Part shown: in pieces, positions 35,263 through 43,582 of the stretch | Layout of the letters: each line of letters begins with the position of its first letter | Position numbering within the stretch: the stretch's first letter is position 1 | Translations under genes and position numbers: made by a program | Assembly: GCA_002720275.1 (NCBI GenBank) | Contig: PBHR01000039.1 | Coordinates: 1 to 44,887, forward strand | Direction: 5' to 3' | DNA from: Methanobacteriota archaeon | GTDB taxonomy: Archaea; Thermoplasmatota; Poseidoniia; Poseidoniales; Poseidoniaceae | Length of the DNA stretch: 44,887 nt | The notes under the pieces: model-generated | Databases searched by the model: none | What the model saw: the letters and a program-made list of their open reading frames with translations, nothing else | Told to the model about the DNA's origin: nothing

Positions 35263-35685
35263 TCAACCCAACCCCGATTTCCATTTAGAACCTGATTCTG
35301 TGACTTCCTTCTTCCACAATGGTGCTTGTATTTTAAGTTCATCAATAATTTTGCTACATGCCAGAAATGCTTCTTTCCTATGTGCAGAACATACATGAAT
35401 TGCTACAATATTTTCTTGTGGGCCTACTGCGCCAACCCTATGTGAAATAGCAATACCATTTACTCCAAATTCTTCTTTAGTGGCTTCTGCAATTCTATTT
35501 AATGTTGGACTTAATTGTTCAATCCATGCATCAAACTCTAATTGTAAAACACGCTCTCCATTTTCTAAATCTCTAGTTATCCCTACAAAAGAAACTATTG
35601 CACCACAACCTTCAAAATTTAATTTAGATTTCAATAATTCAGCATCAAGTTCAGATTCGCAAACCTCAATGATGATGTTATTCAC
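35263..35685 (-). CDS. moaE: Molybdopterin synthase catalytic subunit MoaE
   Basis: 140 residues. GCGAIVSFVGITRDLENGERV, LEFDAWIEQ, ISHRVGAVGPQENIVAIHV, SAHRKEAFLAC and PLWKKEVTESGSKW are the typical MoaE motifs, with the catalytic Lys in WKKE. It moves sulfur from MoaD to precursor Z to form molybdopterin. The next gene, moaC, begins at the very next base. The roughly 110-bp gap upstream faces the divergent flavoprotein gene and should hold both promoters. Confidence 0.95.
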   Translation of the reverse strand: MNNIIIEVCESELDAELLKSKLNFEGCGAIVSFVGITRDLENGERVLQLEFDAWIEQLSPTLNRIAEATKEEFGVNGIAISHRVGAVGPQENIVAIHVCSAHRKEAFLACSKIIDELKIQAPLWKKEVTESGSKWKSGLG

Positions 35686-35793
35686 AGTGCCACCTAATTG
35701 ATTGCTATTATACTGATGATATATGAACTGTGGTAAATTTTTAATTCGTAAACATAACGAACCTTCAAACGAATAATAATACTCGCACCTACA

Positions 35794-37065
35794 ATGGCAA
35801 ATGATTCAGAGCCAATTGTTATCATGGGTGCTGGTCTTTCCGGACTTGCTGCTTCAATTATATTAGCCAAAGGTGGGAAAAAAGTAATTGTTCATGACAT
35901 TAGAGAAAATTCCGGCGCTAGATTTGATGGAGATTTTCAAGGTTTAGAAAATTGGACCACTGGTACCGATTTTTTTGAAGAGTTAAGAGAATGGGGAATA
36001 GATCCTGATGAATTTAAATCCACTGATTTTCATGAAGTAGATTTAGCTCATCCAGATGATACAATTACGAAACCATGGAGCTCAAGAGTTGCGTTCCGTG
36101 TAGTAGAAAGGGGAAGTGACGAGCATACAATTGATCAAGGGCTTAAACGCTTAGCATTAAAAGAAGGTGTCGAAATCAAATATAAATCAAGAATTAAGCC
36201 TAATGATTGTGATATTATCGCCGCAGGACCTAAAAAAACATCTGCAGTTGCCTACGGAGAGGTGTTTAAAACAAGTTTTCCAAATCATGTTACATTTCAA
36301 TTAAATGATAAATTAGCTCCTGGTGCATATTCATACCTAATTGTGATTGATGGTATTGGATTAATTTGTACTTGCTTATGGAGGCAACAATCAAAATCAG
36401 ATCGTTTTCTAAATGAAACGATAAACTGGTATGAAACAAATTATCCTGAATTAGATAGAGTTCCAATTAAAAGAGTTGGGGGCAAAGGTGATTTTGCAAT
36501 TCATTCTTCATACAAATCAAATGAACGTTATTATGTTGGGGAAGCTGGAGGGTTGCAGGATTTCATGTGGGGCTTTGGAATGAGATATGCCATAACAAGT
36601 GGTGTTTTTGCTGCTAAAGACATACTTGGAGAAACTGATTATGAAATTGAAATTAAATCTAAATTATTACCGAAATTAAAAACATCTGTTGTTAACAGAT
36701 TTTTAATGAATCGGATTGGAGATAGAGGATTTAAAAAAGTCGCAAAATATTGGATGAGGCATCAAGAAAAGCATGGTGATGGTTTACTTTTTATGGAAAA
36801 GCTCTACAAATGGGGTATTTTTAGAAGATTTATCTTTTTCTTTGCAAATTTAGGAATGTTGAAAAAAACAATTACTAAAGATGGAAGAAAAATGAGACGA
36901 ATGCCGTTTAGAAACGCACTAAAAAGAGATGTTTGGAAACCTAGTGAAAGGGCCATTGAAATAGGAGATGAATGGGAAAAAATCAAACGAAAAGGTGGGA
37001 AAATTAGTTTCTCAGAAGACTCAGATTCTGAGACAATTCCTAATGTTGTTGAAGCGAGTGATTGA
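35794..37065 (+). CDS. FAD-dependent oxidoreductase of the geranylgeranyl reductase type
   Basis: 423 residues. N-terminal Rossmann FAD motif IVIMGAGLSGLAASIILAKG, then VIVHDIREN. The GEAGGLQDFMWGFGMRYAIT segment, followed by SGVFAAKDIL, corresponds to the GDAAG...GxGI second FAD motif of the geranylgeranyl reductase / p-hydroxybenzoate hydroxylase superfamily. The C-terminal 110 residues are basic and may bind membranes. Archaeal members saturate isoprenoid lipid chains, but the enoyl-CoA hydratase and BoxB-like genes that follow suggest it might instead act on a CoA-bound acyl or ring substrate. Start ATG at 35794; the next gene begins 27 bases after the stop. Confidence 0.78.
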   Translation: MANDSEPIVIMGAGLSGLAASIILAKGGKKVIVHDIRENSGARFDGDFQGLENWTTGTDFFEELREWGIDPDEFKSTDFHEVDLAHPDDTITKPWSSRVAFRVVERGSDEHTIDQGLKRLALKEGVEIKYKSRIKPNDCDIIAAGPKKTSAVAYGEVFKTSFPNHVTFQLNDKLAPGAYSYLIVIDGIGLICTCLWRQQSKSDRFLNETINWYETNYPELDRVPIKRVGGKGDFAIHSSYKSNERYYVGEAGGLQDFMWGFGMRYAITSGVFAAKDILGETDYEIEIKSKLLPKLKTSVVNRFLMNRIGDRGFKKVAKYWMRHQEKHGDGLLFMEKLYKWGIFRRFIFFFANLGMLKKTITKDGRKMRRMPFRNALKRDVWKPSERAIEIGDEWEKIKRKGGKISFSEDSDSETIPNVVEASD

Positions 37066-37092
37066 AGAACTGGTTACTATTGGGCCTGAAAC

Positions 37093-37944
37093 ATGAGCCT
37101 TGAATTAGAAGCCATGCCAAACAACCTTGTGAATTATGGTGTAACTGAAAATGGAATCGCTATAATTGAACTGTCCTCAGATTCTGATGGTAAACCACTA
37201 ACTGATGGAAAAACACCTGTGAACACATATACTCGTGAAATGTGGGAAGATATAGATACTGCAATTCTAAATGCACGTTTTGATGACAAAGTAACAGTTA
37301 TTTTAGTAACTGGTAAAGGAAACAATTTCTTTTCTGCTGGTGCGAGCATTAATTACCTTAACAGTTTATCTCCACGTTACAAATATTTCTTTTGTTTGCA
37401 TGCAAATGAAACACTATCTCGTCTTGAGCAAACTCCGAAATTGGTAATTGCTGCCTTAAATGGTCATACTGTTGGAGGAGGTTTAGAAATAGCAATGGCT
37501 GCCGATATCAGAATCGCTAGAAAAAACGCAGGAAAATTAGGACTTCCAGAAATTAATCTAGGAGTTTTAGCAGGTACTGGAGGAACTGCAAGATTAACCA
37601 GATTAATTGGTAAAGCCAAAGCATTAGAATTAATGGTTACAGGAGAATTAATTTCTTTTGAAGATGGAGATGACATGAATTTAGTAAACCAAATTTTTGA
37701 TTGTGATGCAGAAGATTTCAGAAGAGATGTATTAGACTGGGCGGGGCAATTTACATTACCAAATAAAGCTGTTAAAGCAGTTGGCAATATTAAAAGAAGT
37801 GTTCAAAGCGGTATTGAAATGCCACTTGAATATCACCTTGCATTAGAACGTGAATTGCAATCAGATCTTTTCCAATCTAATGATGCTAAAGAGGGTATTG
37901 CTGCTTATGTAAATAAAAAGGTTGCAAACTTTACTGGTGAATGA
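37093..37944 (+). CDS. Enoyl-CoA hydratase/isomerase family protein
   Basis: 283 residues of the crotonase fold. VILVTGKGNNFFSAGASINY and VIAALNGHTVGGGLEIAMAAD form the oxyanion hole and CoA site; LGLPEINLGVLAGTGGTARLT follows the usual PEVxxGxxPGxGGTxRL motif, with Leu-Ala in place of Phe/Leu-Pro. The N-terminal 90 residues are typical length. It would hydrate or isomerise an unsaturated acyl-CoA. It sits between the GGR-like flavoprotein and the BoxB-like oxygenase on the same strand, so it is likely part of one pathway with them and the dehydrogenase at 39770. Confidence 0.88.
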   Translation: MSLELEAMPNNLVNYGVTENGIAIIELSSDSDGKPLTDGKTPVNTYTREMWEDIDTAILNARFDDKVTVILVTGKGNNFFSAGASINYLNSLSPRYKYFFCLHANETLSRLEQTPKLVIAALNGHTVGGGLEIAMAADIRIARKNAGKLGLPEINLGVLAGTGGTARLTRLIGKAKALELMVTGELISFEDGDDMNLVNQIFDCDAEDFRRDVLDWAGQFTLPNKAVKAVGNIKRSVQSGIEMPLEYHLALERELQSDLFQSNDAKEGIAAYVNKKVANFTGE

Positions 37945-38011
37945 TTTTTCACAAAAAAACCATAACAACAATTGCACAAACTCAAATAGCGTTTGCTTTT
38001 ACGTTGTATTC

Positions 38012-39175
38012 ATGGGGAAACTACCAACCACATTTGATGAATGGGTGGCAAATTTTGAACTATGGAGAGAGAATGTTGGTTTTGATGCAAAGTGGGCTGG
38101 TGATTTTGAATTAAAACCACTTTTTGATTGGGAAAGAGCAGGAGATGTTATTGAATTTGGCGATTATGCTGGGAGACCAAAATGGGAAAGATCCTTACAA
38201 ATACCTCATCAAAATATTCGAGATTCATTACTTTCAATGATTACGGTTCAAGGAGATACTGAATTTGCATCTGTAGAACAACAAAAACATTTATTGGAAT
38301 CTGCACCTACAGACTATGATAGATATGCAGCTGCTAGAATTATGGTTGAAGAGCAAAGGCATGGGTGGCAGATGTGTTATTTATTAATGACTTATTTCGG
38401 GAAACAAGGTGCACGTGAAGCTCAAAAATTGCTTGAAAGAAATGCACAAACAGGAAGTAGGCTTCTTGGTGCATTTAATGAACCAATGGAACATTGGTTA
38501 GACTTTTTTTGTTATACAATGTTTGTAGATAGAGATGGTAAATTCCAATTAGGAATGTTATCAACATCTAGTTTCAAACCATTAGCTGCGAGTATGGGGC
38601 CCATGTTAAAAGAAGAAGCGTTCCATCTTGGAACTGGAGCAAATGGATTACGTAGAATCATTAAAGCAAATGTAATCCCTCGTGATTTATTACAGCGTTA
38701 TATGAACAAATGGGTTTCAACAGCACATGATTTATTTGGGACCGATAATTCTTCAAGCGCCGAATGGGCTTATGTTTGGGGAATTAAAGGAAGATGGGAC
38801 GAAAGAAAGAAGCTCAAGAAAGGTGATGAAGTAAATAAATTAGGACTCAATGAAGAATCTAGAGGACATTATCATGATGAAATTGTTCGTGAAGTTGAAG
38901 AGAAGTTTAACAAATTAATTTCAGAAGATGAAACACCATTTTATGTTGCAGATGAAAAATTCAATAGAAGCATTGGTACTTATATGGGCAAAAAATATAC
39001 TGTTGAGGGTGATGAATGGACTGATGAAGATGGAAGTTATGAAGAATATTGTCAAAAATTCCTTCCAACAGATGAAGATGAAGAACTTCTGAAAGAATTA
39101 TTCAAAAAAGAATGGATAGAACATAGAGCTGTTACACAAAGAATGATCGATTCTGGAATTGGCCAATTACAATAA
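38012..39175 (+). CDS. BoxB/PaaA-like di-iron acyl-CoA epoxidase
   Basis: 387 residues of the ferritin-like di-iron oxygenase fold. Two ExxH iron motifs are seen: VEEQRHGW (Glu114, His117) and KEEAFHLGTGANGL (Glu202, His205). The stretches HWLDFFCYTMFVDRDGKFQL and ASMGPMLKEEAFHLGTG are strongly like benzoyl-CoA 2,3-epoxidase subunit BoxB; it is shorter than BoxB (about 470) and longer than PaaA (about 310-330). It would epoxidise a CoA-bound aromatic or unsaturated acyl group with O2 and electrons from a reductase. The frame opens upstream at 37922 inside the previous gene; the ATG at 38012 begins the conserved part. No BoxA is next to it. Confidence 0.82.
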   Translation: MGKLPTTFDEWVANFELWRENVGFDAKWAGDFELKPLFDWERAGDVIEFGDYAGRPKWERSLQIPHQNIRDSLLSMITVQGDTEFASVEQQKHLLESAPTDYDRYAAARIMVEEQRHGWQMCYLLMTYFGKQGAREAQKLLERNAQTGSRLLGAFNEPMEHWLDFFCYTMFVDRDGKFQLGMLSTSSFKPLAASMGPMLKEEAFHLGTGANGLRRIIKANVIPRDLLQRYMNKWVSTAHDLFGTDNSSSAEWAYVWGIKGRWDERKKLKKGDEVNKLGLNEESRGHYHDEIVREVEEKFNKLISEDETPFYVADEKFNRSIGTYMGKKYTVEGDEWTDEDGSYEEYCQKFLPTDEDEELLKELFKKEWIEHRAVTQRMIDSGIGQLQ

Positions 39176-39189
39176 AATGGTGAATCTAA

Positions 39190-39756
39190 TTGATTCCTAC
39201 TTCCTTATTTGAAATTGACACAGAAGCGTGTAATGAATTCTTCAAATTGTTGCCTGAATTATTAATAAAATCTGAAATTGAAGATCCTGAATATGAAAGT
39301 ATGCTTTACGATACTTTAGAACTAAATGGATATGATCAAATTAAAAAAATAAACAAATATATTGGTTTTGATGAACAAAAATGGGATGATGAAATCAATC
39401 AAGAGATTATTTACACACTAGAAATAACCAATTATCCTGACGTTTCAATGCTAGAAAACCTACTTTCCATAAATAATATAGATTGTGTATTATTATCTAA
39501 CTGGCTTCATTTCCTAAAAAACATTCATCCAATTTATGATGAAAAAGCATGTTTGGCATTAGAATTAATGAATTTGAATGTTCCTTTCAACCCAAATGAT
39601 TTGACTTGTTATTCAAAGTATGTGTCAGTAATTGAAGGATTAAAGCTATACGCTCCAGCAGGAGCTTTACCTGAATACGCACTACCAAGACAAAGATTAT
39701 TGCAATTAGGATTAGTAGAATGGTATTCTCAAAAAATGGAAAAATCATCATCTTAA
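39190..39756 (+). CDS. Protein of unknown function in the BoxB-like cluster
   Basis: 188 residues, acidic, helical and soluble, with no motif that I recognise. The most structured part is the C-terminal segment LKLYAPAGALPEYALPRQRL, which looks like a conserved binding loop. The start is TTG, supported by GGTGA at 39179-39183 six bases upstream. It lies 14 bases after the BoxB-like gene and 13 bases before the dehydrogenase gene, so it is probably co-transcribed and may be a small accessory protein of the oxygenase. Confidence 0.75.
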   Translation: MIPTSLFEIDTEACNEFFKLLPELLIKSEIEDPEYESMLYDTLELNGYDQIKKINKYIGFDEQKWDDEINQEIIYTLEITNYPDVSMLENLLSINNIDCVLLSNWLHFLKNIHPIYDEKACLALELMNLNVPFNPNDLTCYSKYVSVIEGLKLYAPAGALPEYALPRQRLLQLGLVEWYSQKMEKSSS

Positions 39757-39769
39757 AGGTCGTGGTAAT

Positions 39770-40657
39770 TTGGAAGTAAAAAAAATTACAGTGATTGGTG
39801 CGGGGACAATGGGGGCGGGAATTGCTCAAGTATGTTGTGAAAGTGGTTTTGAAACCATAATTTTTGATAAATTCCCAGAAAGTATCAAAAATGGTTTAGA
39901 AAAAATCAACAAATTTTGGGATAAAGGAATAAGTAAAGGCAAAACTACCGCTGAACAAAAAGAAATTTGGTCTTCATTATTGAACACATCCGAAAATTTA
40001 AGTTCGGCAGTTGCGAATGCAGATTTAGTAATTGAAGCAGTACCTGAAATTATTAATCTTAAAATAGAAATTTTTCAAGAACTTGACCAATTAACAAAAA
40101 CAACATGTATTTTAGCAACAAATACATCAAGCTTATCAATTACAAAAATTGCCAAATCAACAAAAAATCCAAAGAGAGTAATTGGAATGCATTTTTTTAA
40201 TCCAGTGCCTTTAATGAAATTACTTGAAATAATTAAACATGAAGAAATTTCAACCAATACAATAGACATCATAAAAAAGATAGCAACGTCAATGAATAAA
40301 ACACCAATTATTGTGAAAGATAGTCCTGGTTTTGCCACATCTAGGCTAGGTGTTGTTTTAGGTAATGAAGCAATAAAAATGCTCGCGGAAGGGGTTGCTA
40401 GTGCATCTGATATTGATTATGCAATGAATTTAGGATATAGGCATCCAATGGGACCTCTTGAGCTTTCAGATTTAGTCGGATTAGATGTTAGAAGAGACAT
40501 ATTAATTGGGCTTGCAGAAGCAACAGGTGATAATTCTTATTTGCCACATCCACTATTGGAAAAACTAGTGAATAATGGTGAATTAGGAAAAAAAACAAAT
40601 AAAGGAATTTATAATTGGGAGAATGGAATTAAATCAGAAAGGAAAGATTTGATTTGA
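39770..40657 (+). CDS. 3-hydroxyacyl-CoA (3-hydroxybutyryl-CoA type) dehydrogenase
   Basis: 295 residues, normal for the free enzyme. KITVIGAGTMGAGIAQVCCE is the NAD-binding fold, ATNTSSLSITKIA and GMHFFNPVPLMKLLEII hold the catalytic Ser/His/Asn set, and DSPGFATSRLGVVLGNEA with GYRHPMGPLELSDLVGLD is the C-terminal dimerisation domain. It oxidises 3-hydroxyacyl-CoA to the 3-keto form with NAD, a beta-oxidation step. The start is TTG at 39770; a GGT-rich stretch upstream is a weak ribosome-binding site. It completes a hydratase-dehydrogenase pair with the gene at 37093. Confidence 0.92.
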   Translation: MEVKKITVIGAGTMGAGIAQVCCESGFETIIFDKFPESIKNGLEKINKFWDKGISKGKTTAEQKEIWSSLLNTSENLSSAVANADLVIEAVPEIINLKIEIFQELDQLTKTTCILATNTSSLSITKIAKSTKNPKRVIGMHFFNPVPLMKLLEIIKHEEISTNTIDIIKKIATSMNKTPIIVKDSPGFATSRLGVVLGNEAIKMLAEGVASASDIDYAMNLGYRHPMGPLELSDLVGLDVRRDILIGLAEATGDNSYLPHPLLEKLVNNGELGKKTNKGIYNWENGIKSERKDLI

Positions 40658-40659
40658 TT

Positions 40660-40761
40660 TTAAGGAAATAAAATTTCACCGCATTCAGGGCATTCCATCC
40701 CCGGTATAAAAACACCAATTGTAAATCCACATTTTTGACAAATTGAGATTATATCATCCAT
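40660..40761 (-). CDS. 33-residue zinc-ribbon microprotein
   Basis: Beginning at the ATG 40761, a 33-residue protein carries CQKCG...CPECG, two CxxC pairs 14 residues apart, the layout of a rubredoxin-like or zinc-ribbon knuckle. Its frame continues upstream to 40956, but that extension is antisense to the desaturase gene and lacks conserved character, so the short form is preferred. It lies in the gap between two plus-strand genes, convergent with the dehydrogenase. Real small zinc ribbons of this size exist in archaea, but a chance ORF cannot be excluded. Confidence 0.45.
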   Translation of the reverse strand: MDDIISICQKCGFTIGVFIPGMECPECGEILFP

Positions 40762-40870
40762 TTTCTTCAACCTTATGAAAAACTTCTCTGATTTAAAATC
40801 ATTGTAAATTAGTAATTTAAAATTAAATAATCCCGACAAAGTCAATAACGGCATTGTCTGAGCATTAAAA

Positions 40871-42043
40871 ATGAGTGATGTGTCTGAAAAGAAAGAATGG
40901 AAATTAGATGTATTAAATGCATCCTTTTTATGTGGAACTCCAATTCTAGCATTCATTGGTGTTTTTTGGTATTCTGTAAATTACGGCATCTCTATTTCAG
41001 AAATTAGCATTTTATTTTTCATGTATGTTTTTAGTGGAATATCAATTACTGCTGGATATCACAGATTATTTAGTCATAGATCACATTCAGCATCATGGCC
41101 ATTAAGATTATTTTATGCTGTTTTTGGTGCAGCTGCTTTTCAAAACTCAGTAATTAAGTGGTGTAGTGATCATAGAAGACATCATCTTAAAACAGATTCT
41201 GAGGAAGATCCTTATTCAATTGTAAGAGGCTTCTTTTGGGCGCACATGGGATGGGTGATGATTTCTGAAAATGAAGAAAAAATAGAACAAGTGAAAGATC
41301 TACAAGCAGATCCGATTCTAGTTTGGCAGGATAAGCATATTTTCAAGATTGGAGGTTTTGCAGGCATTATTTTTCCGGGACTAATCGGATTATTAATCAT
41401 TGGTGGATTTAATGGTTTCTTAGGCGGAGTTATTTGGGGTGGATTAGTACGTCTTGTTATGGTTCATCATGGAACATTTTTAATCAATTCTGGTGCACAT
41501 TATTGGGGAAAACAAAATTATTCAACTAAAGACACATCTAGAGATTCTCCAATCCTATCTTTACTTACATTTGGTGAAGGCTACCATAATTTTCATCATA
41601 CATTCCAGACAGATTATCGTAATGGCCACAAATGGTATCATTGGGATCCTACTAAATGGTGGATCAGAATATTCTCATTCTTTAAATTAACAAAGAATTT
41701 ACGTAAAGTTCCCTCTTGGTCAATTGAAAATGCTAGAATGAAAACATCATATGAACAAAAAGAAAATAATTTGAACTCAGTTACAAAAAATGATTTTAAT
41801 GAAAGATTAAATAATTGCACTTCTCAAATAAGGAATTTATTAAAAGATCTAAAAAAGAAACGTATTGAATATAAAAATGCAAAAAAGAACAGGAAGATGT
41901 TAGTCAAAGAAGCATGGCGACAAAAGAAAATAACCATGAAGTTGAAAATTAAAGAAGTAAAAAGCAACCTTATGATTGTTAGATTAGAATTTAAAAAATT
42001 AATTAAAGAAATGAAACACCAAAATAATCATGTTTTGGTTTAA
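40871..42043 (+). CDS. Membrane fatty-acyl desaturase (delta-9 / acyl-CoA desaturase type) with Lys-rich coiled-coil tail
   Basis: 390 residues. The three histidine boxes are complete: HRLFSH (64-69), HRRHH (101-105) and HNFHH (239-243, in GEGYHNFHH). Hydrophobic helices lie at about 20-60, 80-95 and 160-195. GYHRLFSHRS and GNxHxWYxWDP-like sequence (NGHKWYHWDP) match the acyl-CoA/acyl-lipid delta-9 desaturase family. It inserts a cis double bond using O2 and reductant. Residues about 300-390 are an added Lys/Arg/Asn-rich helical tail predicted by eye to form a coiled coil, absent from typical desaturases. It ends four bases inside the convergent hydratase gene. Straight-chain acyl substrates are implied, unusual for an archaeon. 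Confidence 0.9.
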   Translation: MSDVSEKKEWKLDVLNASFLCGTPILAFIGVFWYSVNYGISISEISILFFMYVFSGISITAGYHRLFSHRSHSASWPLRLFYAVFGAAAFQNSVIKWCSDHRRHHLKTDSEEDPYSIVRGFFWAHMGWVMISENEEKIEQVKDLQADPILVWQDKHIFKIGGFAGIIFPGLIGLLIIGGFNGFLGGVIWGGLVRLVMVHHGTFLINSGAHYWGKQNYSTKDTSRDSPILSLLTFGEGYHNFHHTFQTDYRNGHKWYHWDPTKWWIRIFSFFKLTKNLRKVPSWSIENARMKTSYEQKENNLNSVTKNDFNERLNNCTSQIRNLLKDLKKKRIEYKNAKKNRKMLVKEAWRQKKITMKLKIKEVKSNLMIVRLEFKKLIKEMKHQNNHVLV

Positions 42044-42819
42044 TTAAAATTTGCTTCTCTTTTTTCCAAAAAAGCATCTACTCCTTCTGAAAATTCAGGA
42101 GTGAAGCCCGCATCAATTATTCTTCTTTGCTCTAATTTAAGATGAGATTCTAAATCATTATTTTCTTGGAAATCTAACAAATCCTTACTTGAACGGCTTG
42201 CTTTGGACCAACTCCCCCATTTATTAGCTATTTTAATTGAATTTTGAATCAACATAGTTTCATCTACTAACTCATCAATTGCCCCATATTCAAGACATTT
42301 GTCTGCAGACCAAACTTGATTCTCGAAGAAAAAGATTCTAGTTTTTTGAGAACCTACTAATCTTGGTAATAACCAACTAGTTCCTCCATCCGGAGAAAGG
42401 CCTAAAGAAAAATAAGATGCTGCAAATTTACCCCCTGGTGATGCAATACGATAATCAGCAGAAAGTGCTAATCCCAAACCTGCTCCAGCAGCAGCACCAT
42501 TTACTGCAGCAATCATAATTGTATCACTATGCCTAATTTTTAAGATTAATGGGTGTAAGATATCTGTCATTTCTTTAATCCATTTTCCAATAGTTCCTTT
42601 ATCATAATGCTTTCTAAATTCATTAATATTTGCGCCTGCACAAAAGAATTTACCTGTTCCTGTTAAAATAAAAGAACGAATTTTCTCATCTTGAATTATT
42701 TGTCTTATTTTTACATCTAATTCTGACATAAATTCAGGATCAAACGCATTTGTTGCTGATTCATCAGTTAATGTAACAAGCATTATTTCATCTGATACTG
42801 GCTTAAGCTCCACTGGCAT
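42040..42819 (-). CDS. Second enoyl-CoA hydratase/isomerase family protein
   Basis: 259 residues from the ATG at 42819. FILTGTGKFFCAGANINEFR and AAVNGAAAGAGLGLALSADY form the oxyanion hole and active-site helix; FSLGLSPDGGTSWLLPRLVG shows the PDGGTSW variant typical of PaaG/PaaB-type isomerase-hydratases, where Asp replaces the second catalytic Glu. The frame extends 35 residues upstream with a hydrophobic, nonconserved sequence, so the internal ATG is chosen. The PaaG-like variant next to a BoxB/PaaA-like cluster hints at ring-cleavage chemistry of CoA thioesters (inference). Confidence 0.87.
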   Translation of the reverse strand: MPVELKPVSDEIMLVTLTDESATNAFDPEFMSELDVKIRQIIQDEKIRSFILTGTGKFFCAGANINEFRKHYDKGTIGKWIKEMTDILHPLILKIRHSDTIMIAAVNGAAAGAGLGLALSADYRIASPGGKFAASYFSLGLSPDGGTSWLLPRLVGSQKTRIFFFENQVWSADKCLEYGAIDELVDETMLIQNSIKIANKWGSWSKASRSSKDLLDFQENNDLESHLKLEQRRIIDAGFTPEFSEGVDAFLEKREANFN

Positions 42820-42955
42820 GTTATCCGGATAAAGTAATACCTTTTGGATATATGAGGTGATTGAGACAAAGGCTAAAAAGAAAAATTTAATTGAGAAAAT
42901 CAAAAGAGTGAATACATTTGCCATTGTATATATTTAATCAACTAGGTGCGGAATT

Positions 42956-43582
42956 ATGAAAAAATCTCGAAGACCCAAATTACTAATCTTAGCGGGAGTT
43001 AATGGTGTTGGAAAGTCAACACTTTCAATGGAGGTCGCTGAGAATTTGAAAATAAAAAGAGTTGTTTCCACGGATTCTATACGCGAGGTTTTACGTTCAA
43101 ATATTGATTCATTAGAATCTCCTGAATTGCATAGAAGCACATTTAGTGTTGGAAGGCATAAACATCCAATTTACGATTGGGAGGATTGTAGTAATATTTT
43201 ATCTGATGGAATAAATGCAATCATAGATAAATCTAGAAGAGAAGGTGTTGATTTAGTTTTAGAAGGTGTTCACATAAAACCAGATAATGAAATAATAAGG
43301 AAATGGGAAGAAGGAGGAGGGGTCGCCATTGGAGTCATTCTCTATGTCCATAATGAAGAAAATCACAAACAAATGTTAATTTCAAGAGAAAAAGAAACAT
43401 GGAGAAATGCTGAAAGATATCTAAGTTCTTTTGAAAAAATAAGAAAAATTCAAAATGGAATTCTTGATTTTGGTAAACCATTAAATTGGAAAACTATTGA
43501 TTTATCAACCGGAGTTAATGCAATAGATGAAATTTCACACTGGTTTGATTTAGAATGGAATCGAGCTGAACAAAAATTATGA
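42956..43582 (+). CDS. P-loop kinase resembling archaeal 2-phosphoglycerate kinase
   Basis: 208 residues. The P-loop ILAGVNGVGKSTLSMEVAE is followed by RVVSTDSIREVLRS, a pattern seen in archaeal 2-phosphoglycerate kinases (which make 2,3-bisphosphoglycerate) and related zeta-toxin-like kinases. The segment VLEGVHIKPDNEI fits the Walker B and substrate region. 2-phosphoglycerate kinase proper is longer (about 300 residues), so the substrate is uncertain. The leader has a TATA-like stretch around 42928-42936 and AGGTG (42944-42948) ahead of the ATG. It ends six bases inside the convergent pilin-like gene. Confidence 0.75.
   Translation: MKKSRRPKLLILAGVNGVGKSTLSMEVAENLKIKRVVSTDSIREVLRSNIDSLESPELHRSTFSVGRHKHPIYDWEDCSNILSDGINAIIDKSRREGVDLVLEGVHIKPDNEIIRKWEEGGGVAIGVILYVHNEENHKQMLISREKETWRNAERYLSSFEKIRKIQNGILDFGKPLNWKTIDLSTGVNAIDEISHWFDLEWNRAEQKL

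Noticed and set aside
37922..38011. 30-residue N-terminal extension of the BoxB-like protein
   Set aside because: It overlaps the end of the hydratase gene and has an Asn-rich nonconserved sequence; the ATG at 38012 is better.
40762..40956. 98-residue form of the zinc-ribbon ORF
   Set aside because: The extra 65 residues are antisense to the promoter and start of the desaturase gene and look noncoding.
42820..42924. N-terminal hydrophobic extension of the second enoyl-CoA hydratase as a membrane anchor
   Set aside because: The ATG at 42819 begins exactly where family similarity begins; the upstream part covers the promoter zone of the divergent kinase gene.
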